Assembly: GCA_035627675.1 (NCBI GenBank)
Contig: DASPLH010000230.1
Span: forward strand, 1-23,007
DNA: 23,007 nucleotides
From: DASPLH01 sp035627675
Lineage (GTDB): Bacteria > Acidobacteriota > Terriglobia > Terriglobales > Acidobacteriaceae
Direction: 5' to 3'
The translations under genes were made by a program, and so were the position numbers. Below are positions 1 through 8,900 of the stretch, in pieces (the first letter of the stretch is position 1; each line of letters starts with the position of its first letter). The notes under the pieces were generated by a model, which was not told where the DNA came from, searched no databases, and saw nothing but the letters and a program-made list of their open reading frames with translations.

Positions 1-3000
1 AACGCGTCGCGATAGCGCGCCGCGTCCTCGACCGCGATATATCGATGTTCGCCGGCAATGCGCGCCCGGACCGCCCGCCGCGAGTGCACCAGCTTCTCTA
101 CGCTGTCGGCAACCTCCGGCCCGACACAGCGTTTTCGCAACTCTTCGGCCGAGAGATCCCCGAGCCGCAGCAATAAGTCGTGGACACCGTCTACATGCCG
201 CGCCTGGCGCTCCGGGTCGAGCGACTGAAGCTGTGCCTCCACTTCGTCGAGCGCCGCGGCATCCAGCAGTTCGCGAAGGTCGTTGTCGCCCAAAAGCTCC
301 TGCAACTGCTCCTGGTCGATGCTGAGGGCCTGCGCACGACGCTCTGCCAGTGGAGCATCGCCGTCGTAAAGGTAATTGGCAACGTAGGTAAACAGCAGAG
401 CGGACGCAAACGGCGAAGGTTTCGTCGAGTCCATGGTCGTGACTCGCACCTTGCCGGAAGCGATGCGGCGCAGCAGCATCGTTGCCGCCGGCAGATCGAA
501 GACGTCGCGGATGCACTCGCGATATGTCTCCAGCAGCATCGGGAACGATGCATATCGGGAAGCGACGCTCAGCAGGTCGGCGGCACGCTTGCGCTGCTGC
601 CATAGCGGAGCCCGCGTCCCCGGCCGCCGCTTCGGCAGCAACAACGCTCGCGCCGCACACTCCCGGAACTTCGCCGCGAACAATGACGTTCCACCCAACT
701 GGCGCAGGACAAGCTCGCGCAACTCCGATGCGCCCGGCAGCAGGACTTGCGTGTCGAGCGGCTCTTCGCTCTCGGGCAGCCGCAGCACGAATCCATCGTC
801 GGTCCACATCGACTCGACTTCCATGCCGCGCTCCGCGCGAAGCTTTGCCGTGACCGCCATGCACCACGGGGCATGCACGCGAGCGCCATAGGGACTCATG
901 ACGCACACGCGCCAGTCGCCGAGTTCGTCGCGCGTGCGCTCGATCAAAACATCTTCATCACTCGGCACGCGTTCACTGGCGAGCGACTGATCTTCCAGGT
1001 AGCGAAGCAGGTTTTCTGCCGCGTTCTCATCGAGGCTGTGGCGCTCCACCAGCGTGCTGAAAGCAGCCTGCCTCGGCATGCGCAGCAGTTCCCGCGTCAT
1101 CTGCCCGATGTGCGCGCCGAACTCCGCGGGACGCCCCACGCTGTCTCCGTGCCAGAACGGCATCTTCCCCGGCTCACCGGGGGCGGGAGAGACAACGACG
1201 CGGTCGTGCGTGATCTCTTCGATCCGCCACGTTGAGGCGCCGAGAATGATGGTGTCTCCCGTGTTGGATTCGAAGACCATCTCTTCGTCGAGTTCCCCCA
1301 CGCGCGAGCCCTTCGTTTGGCCGGCGAGGAACACGCCATACAAACCACGGTCGGGGATTGTGCCGCCGTTGATGATGGCAACGCGCTTCGCGTCCCCACG
1401 CGTCAGGAGAACGTTCTTGACGCGGTCCCACGTGAGCCGTGGCCGCAGTTCGGAGAACTCGTCCGACGGATACCGCCCCGAAAGCATGTCGAGCACGCTC
1501 TCGAACAGCGGGCGTGTCAAGGACGCATAGGGAGCGGCTCTACGCAGCAGCGCAAACAGGCCATCCACGGGCCACGGGTCCATGCCGACCGCGGCCACGA
1601 TCTGCTGCGCGAGAACGTCGAGAGGGTTCCGCGGATACTGCACGGACTCGACACGCCCGTCATACATGGCGCGCGTAACGGCCGCGCACGCCACGAGGTC
1701 CGCGCGGAACTTCGGATAGACCACGCCCTCGCTGACGGCTCCCACGCGATGGCTGCCGCGTCCGATGCGCTGCATCCCGCTGGCAACCGATGGCGGCGCC
1801 TCGATCTGCACGACCAGGTCGATGGCTCCCATGTCGATGCCGAGTTCCAGCGACGATGTCGCAACCAGGCCGCGCAGGGAGCCCATCTTCAGCCGATCTT
1901 CGATCTCGCGCCGTTGCGCAAGCGCAACGCTGCCGTGGTGCGCCCGTAACAGCGTCTCGCCTGCCAGTTCGTTGACCGCGCCGGAGATGCGCTCGGCCAA
2001 TCGACGGCTGTTCACGAAGATGAGCGTTGACTGGTGCGACCTGACGAGTTCGAGCAGCTTCGGGTGGATCGCACTCCAGATGGAGGGACGTACGGGTGCC
2101 TGCGAGGCTGGCCCGCTCGGCAGCGGATCGATGTCGTCCAGGCGCGCCATGTCTTCCACAGGCACCTCGACGCGCAACGCCAGCTTCTTCGGCTCACTGG
2201 CATCCACGATCGTGACGGGACGATACGCAACCGTGGACTCGGCGGACTCGAGGGCCTCGAGCGCTTCGTCTCCGGAACTCGCATCCGCGCCTGCCGGAGC
2301 CGCGGATGATTGGGGCGTCTCTGCGCCGCCAAGGTAGTGAGCCACTTCTTCCAGCGGACGCTGCGTCGCCGAAAGCCCAATGCGCTGGATCCGGCGTGCG
2401 CAGATTTCTTCCAACCGCTCCAGCGAGAGCGCGAGATGCGAACCGCGCTTGGTCGGAACCAGCGCGTGAATCTCGTCGATGATGACGGTCTCCACCGACG
2501 AAAGCGCCGCCCGCGCATTCGAAGTGAGCAGCAGGTACAGCGATTCCGGTGTGGTGATCAGGATGTCGGCGGGTTTGCGGGAGAAGCGGGCGCGCTCCAC
2601 CGAAGGCGTGTCGCCAGTGCGCACGGCGATCGTCGGCTCGTGGTACGCAACACCCATCCGCTGCGCCGCGTGCGAGATGCCCACCAGCGGCGCGCGCAGG
2701 TTTCGCTCGACGTCAACGGCCAGCGCCTTGATCGGAGAGATGTACAGGATGCGCGTGCCGCGGCGTTGCTCCTCGCGGGTCGAGAACATCAGGCGATCGA
2801 TGCACCAGAGAAACGCCGTGAGGGTCTTGCCCGTGCCCGTCGGAGCGAGGATCAGCGTAGATTCGCCCTTCCGGATCGCGGGCCATCCCATCGTCTGCGG
2901 GCGCGTGGGCCCGGGAAAGACGGCCTCGAACCACTCCCGAACTGCCGGATGGAACGAGGAGAGAGGATTGTCCGGCTGCTCCGGATCAGGCCGGGTTGGA

Positions 3001-3014
3001 GGCCGCTTGGGCAT
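1..3014 (-). CDS. lhr: Lhr-family large ATP-dependent DNA helicase (3' end outside window)
   Basis: An open frame runs from an ATG at 3014 to the left edge without a stop, giving 1004 codons; the gene continues beyond position 1. It encodes a superfamily 2 helicase of the Lhr type, a 3'-to-5' ssDNA translocase and DNA:RNA/DNA unwinding enzyme linked to DNA repair in other bacteria. Visible motifs are Walker A APTGTGKT (residues 57-64), SPIKALAVD (Ia), TTPESLY, Walker B DEIH (180-183), LSAT (motif III, about 214-217), LIFVNSRR (IV), ATSSLELGIDMG (V) and QRIGRGSH (VI, about 1755-1775). After the RecA domains come the Lhr winged-helix/beta-barrel core signatures, such as GASTWRIEEI and PFWHGD (about 1140-1250), and EDAARYRDA at the window edge. 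Full-length Lhr proteins are about 1400-1550 aa, so roughly 400-550 residues are missing here. A Ser/Ala/Glu-rich insertion follows motif III (about residues 230-257). No strong ribosome binding site precedes the ATG. The gene lies 66 bp after the 949-aa surface-protein gene on the same strand and may be read from it. Confidence 0.93.
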   Translation of the reverse strand, partial: MPKRPPTRPDPEQPDNPLSSFHPAVREWFEAVFPGPTRPQTMGWPAIRKGESTLILAPTGTGKTLTAFLWCIDRLMFSTREEQRRGTRILYISPIKALAVDVERNLRAPLVGISHAAQRMGVAYHEPTIAVRTGDTPSVERARFSRKPADILITTPESLYLLLTSNARAALSSVETVIIDEIHALVPTKRGSHLALSLERLEEICARRIQRIGLSATQRPLEEVAHYLGGAETPQSSAAPAGADASSGDEALEALESAESTVAYRPVTIVDASEPKKLALRVEVPVEDMARLDDIDPLPSGPASQAPVRPSIWSAIHPKLLELVRSHQSTLIFVNSRRLAERISGAVNELAGETLLRAHHGSVALAQRREIEDRLKMGSLRGLVATSSLELGIDMGAIDLVVQIEAPPSVASGMQRIGRGSHRVGAVSEGVVYPKFRADLVACAAVTRAMYDGRVESVQYPRNPLDVLAQQIVAAVGMDPWPVDGLFALLRRAAPYASLTRPLFESVLDMLSGRYPSDEFSELRPRLTWDRVKNVLLTRGDAKRVAIINGGTIPDRGLYGVFLAGQTKGSRVGELDEEMVFESNTGDTIILGASTWRIEEITHDRVVVSPAPGEPGKMPFWHGDSVGRPAEFGAHIGQMTRELLRMPRQAAFSTLVERHSLDENAAENLLRYLEDQSLASERVPSDEDVLIERTRDELGDWRVCVMSPYGARVHAPWCMAVTAKLRAERGMEVESMWTDDGFVLRLPESEEPLDTQVLLPGASELRELVLRQLGGTSLFAAKFRECAARALLLPKRRPGTRAPLWQQRKRAADLLSVASRYASFPMLLETYRECIRDVFDLPAATMLLRRIASGKVRVTTMDSTKPSPFASALLFTYVANYLYDGDAPLAERRAQALSIDQEQLQELLGDNDLRELLDAAALDEVEAQLQSLDPERQARHVDGVHDLLLRLGDLSAEELRKRCVGPEVADSVEKLVHSRRAVRARIAGEHRYIAVEDAARYRDA

Positions 3015-3080
3015 TGCGTCTAGCTTTGCACAAGCCGGGTGGCAGCGCCAACCTTGAGGCGACCACAGGGCCAATTCGGG

Positions 3081-5930
3081 CTATTCGACGTAGACCTTGA
3101 GCGTGAGCGAACCGTTTTCGGCTGGCGCGAGGCTTCCTGTCAGGGTCCAGACCACCGCGCCTGTGCCGCCGACGGCCGGTTGCGCCGTGACGTTGCATGC
3201 GGCAATGCTGGCAGGCAGGGGCATGACGCAGCCCGCACTCGCGAACTTCGTGTAGGCCGGAACCGTGTCGCTGATGGTGATGCTGGTAGCCGGGAACGAG
3301 CCCGTGTTCCTGTACGTCACCGTGTAGGTGATCACCTCGCCGGGGAACACGACGATCTTGTCCACCGACTTCTCAACCGTGACCGTCGCGCTCGTGGCCG
3401 ACGTGGTCACGTCCGTTCGCGTCACCGTCGCGCTCAGCGCCGGACTGGCATTTGTATATGTAAATGCGGCGCTCACGGTAATGGTGTTCTGTCCCGTCGC
3501 ATTCGCCGCCACCGTCTCCTTCACGAGCACGCAGATGCTGGTCCCGGCTGCCACCGCGGTTGCCCCGGAGATCAATGGCTCGCCAGCCTCGAAGCTGCCG
3601 TTGCAGTTCGTGTCGGCGTAGAGCGTTTCCGTGTAGGCGCTCTGTGCCGGAGCAGCGACGGCCGAGGTCGAGAACGTCACCGAACCGGCGGAACCGGCCA
3701 CAAACGTATGCGCGTAGTACTTCGAGTTTCCGACGGTCACGGTCGCGGTGTTGTCGTTCGACAGCGTGTTTTCCGGCACGACGCCGAAGGCCACGTCCGT
3801 GTAGTTCTGCCCGGAGCTGAAGCTGAACGAGACCGTCTGCGCGGCGCGGTCGTACGTTCCAGCCGTGGTGCCAGCAAGGCCACCCGTGGAGAGATACCCG
3901 GCCAACACTCCCTTGCGCACAACCACCGTGCTGCCCGCGGCCGAAGCCGGAACGTAGAGCCGGAAGTCACCCGCACCATCCGTCGTGCCGCTCTGATAGA
4001 CAACATCGCCGGCTGCGTTCGTCACCGTGAAGGGAACGCCCGCCAGCCCGGCCTCGCCGCCGTCCTTCGACCCGTTGTTGGCCACGGCCCCGCCGCTGCC
4101 GGTGTCGCTGAACGCATAACCGCGAATCGAGCTTCCGCCGTAGAGTCCGAAGTTGATGCCGGTGATCGCCGCAGAGGCGACAGTGATCGCTGCCGAGCCG
4201 CTTGAGTTCTGCGTGCCGATATAGCCCGAAGGAAACGCCGCTATCAGCGGAGTGGTGGTGTTCGCCGTGCCGATGTAGACGGCGTATGAGCCGGGGACCA
4301 CGGCCGGAAACGAGTACGCTCCCGTAGCGGTGTCCACAGCGACGACGCTGCTGAAGGCGGAGCCGCCCTGCGGCAGCAGCTTGGCGTAGAGCGTCTGGCC
4401 GGTTCCCGCCTCGGCAGCGGCCTTCGTCCCGTCGTGATCATCATCGAGATATATGAATCCCGCAACCGGGTACCCGACCTGCACGGTGTCCGTGACGGAT
4501 TGACTGACCGGCGGAGAGCTTCCGCACGACACCTCCACGCTCGACGATCCCGTGGTGGTGATGTTGCCGGTGGCGGACGCGCCTGCCGGAATCTCGACGG
4601 CGACAAGGACGCGAAGGGTTGCGCCGACGGCGAGAGTGTCCGTATCGGCAACGCCGTCGGCATCGGTGTCCGTAAGCAACGTATCGATGCCGGCGTCGTA
4701 GAGTCCCACCGTTCCGGCAGAAGTCGAGTCACTGTAGTACTGGACGGTCGTGGGAACCCACGGGCCGCTATGCGTAGAGGTCAAGTCGAACTTGTCAGGC
4801 CCGTTGCCCTGATTGGTGATGACATGCGGCAGGTAGGCTGTCGATCCCGGAGCGCCGACCGCCGAAGCCGCGGCAGAGATCGCGAGCGCGCCGTATTGCG
4901 TGGAGGCGACGCAGCCACCGCACCCGCCCATGTTGTCGTCAACCTGTCCGGGGAAGCTGCCCGATCCCGGTGTCGAGTTCGTCGAGGAGATATGCCACTT
5001 GATCACTCTGGGGCCGGGGAGTCCAAGCTCTGCCCATGTCACGTACCACTGCATCGCCGTGCCCGAGGTCGATCCCCAGTCCGCGGAGTGCCGGGTGATG
5101 ATGTTGTTGACCTGCCCGGGCATGGTGAAGCCGTCGGCGTAACCCGTGCCTGGACTGGCCAGTGGGTCGCCGGCGGCATTCTGGGCCTGATAGGTACCGG
5201 TCGCCACCTCCACCGATCGATTGCTTCCCTGCCAGGCCACGACGATGACGGGCTCTCCGCTTTCCATGCGGCTGTCGGCATCGGTGTCGGCGTAATAGAT
5301 GAAGTTGTTGGTGTTGCTGGTGGACGCCAGCCGGATCGTCATGCCATAGATCCGCGAATTGTCGTACGTAAACGAGAACTGGAGCAGGTCCCGTCCGGTG
5401 GATTGAATGTTGCCGTCCCGGTCGGGCGCGCTGTCGCACGAATTGTTGTCTGCGTCGCTCGCCACCGATCCCCAGTCCGACAGGTCGCCGTTGGTCAGCA
5501 TCGGGATCGTCTTCAGTGCGAGTTGTCCGTCGCCGGCATTGCACGCACACTGGTAGTTGAGCGTGAAGTTGCGGTTCGTGACCGGCTGGTTGGTCACCGT
5601 CACCGGGAGCACGCCTGACGCTGGCGAAGCGAAGCTCCAGATCAGCGGCGAGCTTGGAGTGCTGTCGCCGGTGCTGGAATCGGTGCTCAGGACGAGCGAG
5701 TACGACCCGCTGGCAACGCCGGTAATGGTGTAGGCACCGGTGACAGCGTTGGGCCGGGTGACGTTCACAACCGTGCCGTCCGACACCAGTTTCACCCATA
5801 CGTCGGCGGCATCCGGGTAGGATGCCGTGCCGGTGCCACGGACGGTCCCGGAGATGCTGTACTGCGCTGCCGCAGAGACCGCCGCACAGACGATCAGGGC
5901 CACGCACAGCAACAGCTTTCGGAATAGCAT
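3081..5930 (-). CDS. exported multi-domain protein with SdrD-B-like and DUF11 modules (949 aa)
   Basis: The start is the ATG at 5930. It opens a clear signal peptide (MLFRKLLLCVALIVC then AAAQ, cut near residue 22), and an AAGG site lies 5 nt upstream. Longer in-frame readings only add barrel-gene codons in the wrong frame. Predicted layout: a transthyretin-like domain (about 24-120); a Cys-containing beta-sandwich (about 130-345, with CAC at 128-130 and CGGC at 337-340); a TNQGNGPDKF-type module (about 360-480); two SdrD-B/carboxypeptidase-regulatory-like modules (about 488-595 and 600-715); a further module (720-845); and a C-terminal DUF11 domain (850-949, YTVTYRNTGSFPATSITISD). Acidic loops such as DTDADGVADTD and YADTNCNGSFEAGEP look like calcium sites. 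No membrane anchor, LPXTG motif or obvious sorting tail follows DUF11. The start lies 8 bp after the stop of the barrel gene, so the two are probably translationally coupled. The role is unknown; it is most likely a surface-exposed structural or adhesive protein exported through, or anchored by, the barrel protein. Confidence 0.9.
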   Translation of the reverse strand: MLFRKLLLCVALIVCAAVSAAAQYSISGTVRGTGTASYPDAADVWVKLVSDGTVVNVTRPNAVTGAYTITGVASGSYSLVLSTDSSTGDSTPSSPLIWSFASPASGVLPVTVTNQPVTNRNFTLNYQCACNAGDGQLALKTIPMLTNGDLSDWGSVASDADNNSCDSAPDRDGNIQSTGRDLLQFSFTYDNSRIYGMTIRLASTSNTNNFIYYADTDADSRMESGEPVIVVAWQGSNRSVEVATGTYQAQNAAGDPLASPGTGYADGFTMPGQVNNIITRHSADWGSTSGTAMQWYVTWAELGLPGPRVIKWHISSTNSTPGSGSFPGQVDDNMGGCGGCVASTQYGALAISAAASAVGAPGSTAYLPHVITNQGNGPDKFDLTSTHSGPWVPTTVQYYSDSTSAGTVGLYDAGIDTLLTDTDADGVADTDTLAVGATLRVLVAVEIPAGASATGNITTTGSSSVEVSCGSSPPVSQSVTDTVQVGYPVAGFIYLDDDHDGTKAAAEAGTGQTLYAKLLPQGGSAFSSVVAVDTATGAYSFPAVVPGSYAVYIGTANTTTPLIAAFPSGYIGTQNSSGSAAITVASAAITGINFGLYGGSSIRGYAFSDTGSGGAVANNGSKDGGEAGLAGVPFTVTNAAGDVVYQSGTTDGAGDFRLYVPASAAGSTVVVRKGVLAGYLSTGGLAGTTAGTYDRAAQTVSFSFSSGQNYTDVAFGVVPENTLSNDNTATVTVGNSKYYAHTFVAGSAGSVTFSTSAVAAPAQSAYTETLYADTNCNGSFEAGEPLISGATAVAAGTSICVLVKETVAANATGQNTITVSAAFTYTNASPALSATVTRTDVTTSATSATVTVEKSVDKIVVFPGEVITYTVTYRNTGSFPATSITISDTVPAYTKFASAGCVMPLPASIAACNVTAQPAVGGTGAVVWTLTGSLAPAENGSLTLKVYVE

Positions 5931-5938
5931 TCGCGCCT

Positions 5939-8900
5939 TCACTGGTTCTGCTTCTCCGCCTGTAGCTGACGGCGTACGCCGCCTTTCAGCGTCTCTTCGT
6001 CGAACTTGAATCGCAGGCGCAGGAACGCGCCCTGGCGAGAATCCCTGCCGCCCGGCAGATCTCCCTCGTAGAAGCCAAGCAGGTTGTAGCCGCCCGAAAT
6101 CCAGATGTTCTGCTTCAACTGGTATCCCAACTCGGCGCCGAACGCCTGCTTGCGCCAATCGAACGTTGAGTTCGCCAGCACGCTTCCAATCACGCCGATG
6201 TCGAACTTGCGGCTCAGGTCCTTGGTGATGTGCCACGAGACCATCTGGTTCAGCGAGTCGGACTCGAGTCCGTTGCTGCGGTCAAGGTTCCACTTCGTCG
6301 CATAACGCGTGGAGAACGTCATGCCGCGCCCCGGCTGGTAGTTCAGGTTCGCCGAGAAGATCGCCAGTGACCTGCGGGTCGGATCGACGCCGGCGGCACT
6401 GCTGTCCTCGATGCGGTACTCGAACATCGACAGCGCGTCCCAGCGGCTTTCGATCGAGCCGCGATAAGCCGCGCCCACCTGCATGCGCGCCTGCGTCCGC
6501 GTACCGCTGGACTGAAGCTTTCCGACTTCGCGCAGCATGACATTGCGAGTGAGCAACGTCCACTGTTGCGAAACCTGTTTGCCAAGAGCGACACTCGCAA
6601 GGTAGGCATCCGAATTCGTGCTGCCGCGCCACTCCATGCGCCCGGTGGCGCGCAGGCCGCCGGTGTTTACGTCGGCTCCGCCGGTAATCGCGATGGAGTT
6701 GCGCTCGATGCCGCTGAAGGTGCGAATGCTCTCGAAGCTGCCGTTCACGGCGACTCCGGGCGTAACCTGCCAGAGGTTGCGGAGGCCGATGGCCGCCTCG
6801 GCACCGCGGTTAAGCAGGTCATCGCGCTGACGGTATTCGCTGAAAGCGTGAGCGTGCTTCAGGTAATCGGTGTCGATGCCGATCACCGTGGCATTCCGTG
6901 ACTGGATCGAGTTCATCGCATAGACGCTTCCCAGCGAGCTGATGAACTCGTGGCGCGCGTACACCTTGCCGCGCGAACCGACCGGCACCGAGCCTCCAAG
7001 GGCGAAGCGGTGCTTGCCGGCGTCCTGCACGTCCTGCTCGAACTCCGCCGTGATCTGCGTCCTGCGAAGCCGTGGGAACTCCCTCGTCAGCTTGGCTCCG
7101 ATGGTCGTCAGGTCGTTCGGAGCCACGTCCGCGGCTCCCGCCGGAGACGCGGCCGTCGAGAGTGCCGGCAGAGCGCCGGCCTGCGCGTGGCGCAGGCTTA
7201 CCCGCAGCTTCAGGTGCGGATTGAACGCCTGCTGGACCGCGACTTCTCCGCCGACCTGCGTTCCGCCGTTCAGCACGTCTTCCGTGCGAATGAACTCGGC
7301 ATGGAAGTTGGTCTTCGCCGCCAGCTTCACGTCCAGGTTTCCGCCGGCCTCGCCGCGTCCCTGGCTGAGCATCGCGCCGGGGTTCACGAAATTCTTTTCC
7401 GTACGCGCTAAATAAAAGCGCGTCTTCATCCGTTTCGTATCCTGGTGGAACTCGATACGGTATCCGACGCCGTTGCCGCTGGCGCCCCGGTAGGTGTCGG
7501 CCAGCTCGGCGGTCAGGTGCGCCGTCTTGGCGATATGGATCGTGCTGTTGAACGCGTACAGCTGGTTCCAGTCCTGCGGATTGCCGTCGCTGACGATCAC
7601 GCCGCCGAGGTCAACGTACTGGTTGAGCTTGTACTGGGTGCTCAGGCCGCCGACCCAGAAGCGATCGCCGCCCTGGTCGACTTCGTACGTCACGCGGATG
7701 TAAACGAGGTTCATATCGTCGTCCAGCGTCGGCACGGGCGCCTTGAACAGGAGGCGTCCGGTAAAGGGTTCGAACTCGTAGTCCATGAACCGCGACTGCG
7801 GTTCGACCTTGAGCACCACCGAAGGCTGGTTGCGATCGCGAATGAGGATCTCGACTTTTTCGCTGTTCTCGATGCCGTTCGGATACTGGAACGTGTACGG
7901 ACCGGAGGTGCCGTTGGCCGGGAACTCCTGCACGACCTGGCGGAAGGTGTCGTTGCTGACGAACGACGACACGCCGAGACGCCCGTTGTCGTAACGGTGC
8001 TTTACGCCCGTCAGGCTGCGGCTGTAATTGCCCAGCGTCAGCGCCGAGTTCTGTTCCGACGTTTGGAAGTCGCCATACAGCAGGTACGACTTGCCGTTAT
8101 CCACGCGCAGGTACAGGCGGCTGGTGGACTGCGCGTCGAATCCGCGCGTCGAAGCGTCGCCATACACGGGGTAGAACTGGTCGGGCTGGATGTCGCGGAA
8201 CAGGCGCTCGCCCGAAGCGCGGTTGGAATCGTAGGCCATCGTCAGCAGGTTCGAGCCGCGAATCTTGCCCTTGAGGAACAGGGCTGCGCGCGAGCCGCCC
8301 TGCACGCGGCCACCGCTGATGGAGAACAGCCGCATCGACTCCTCGAAGCCATCGGCTGCCGACGCGGGCTCCAGTGCCGACTTCGGAGCGCGGCTGAAGC
8401 TCAATTGATATTCGGCGATGCCGGCGGCAGTCAGCGGACGAAGGTCCGGAACGAAGGAAACACGATCCTGCGCGGAGACGCCGCTGGTCAAAACGCGAAT
8501 CCGCGCGTCACCGGGCTCAAGCGGCGCGGCCAGTTCAAAGCGCGCCGTACCGCCTTCCACAAAAGTCTGCACGCCTTCCTCGCGCGCATCCGAGTCCTCG
8601 ACCTGCCATGAGCCGGCCGTGGTCTCCAGCGTGACCTGCAGGCGGGACTTCACCTGGAGCCCGTCCTTGTCGAAGAACTTCGCCTCGACGAGCGCCACAC
8701 TTGCGCCATCGGCTTCGACGTTGTTGTCAGGCACCGTCAGCTGAATCCTGGCGATCTGGTCGGGAACATCGACGTGCAAGGTGGCGCTGCGCTCGTTGCC
8801 GAACGGGTCCTTGGCCGAAACCTTGAGTTCGTTGCGGCCGGTCTTCAGGTCCACGCCGATGAATTGCCATGCGTCAATCCGCTTGTCAGCCTGGCTGGTG

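Noticed and set aside
5931..6236. N-terminal extension of the 949-aa protein to 6236
   Set aside because: The extra 102 residues are barrel-gene sequence read in another frame; the signal peptide at 5930 with its own ribosome binding site marks the true start.
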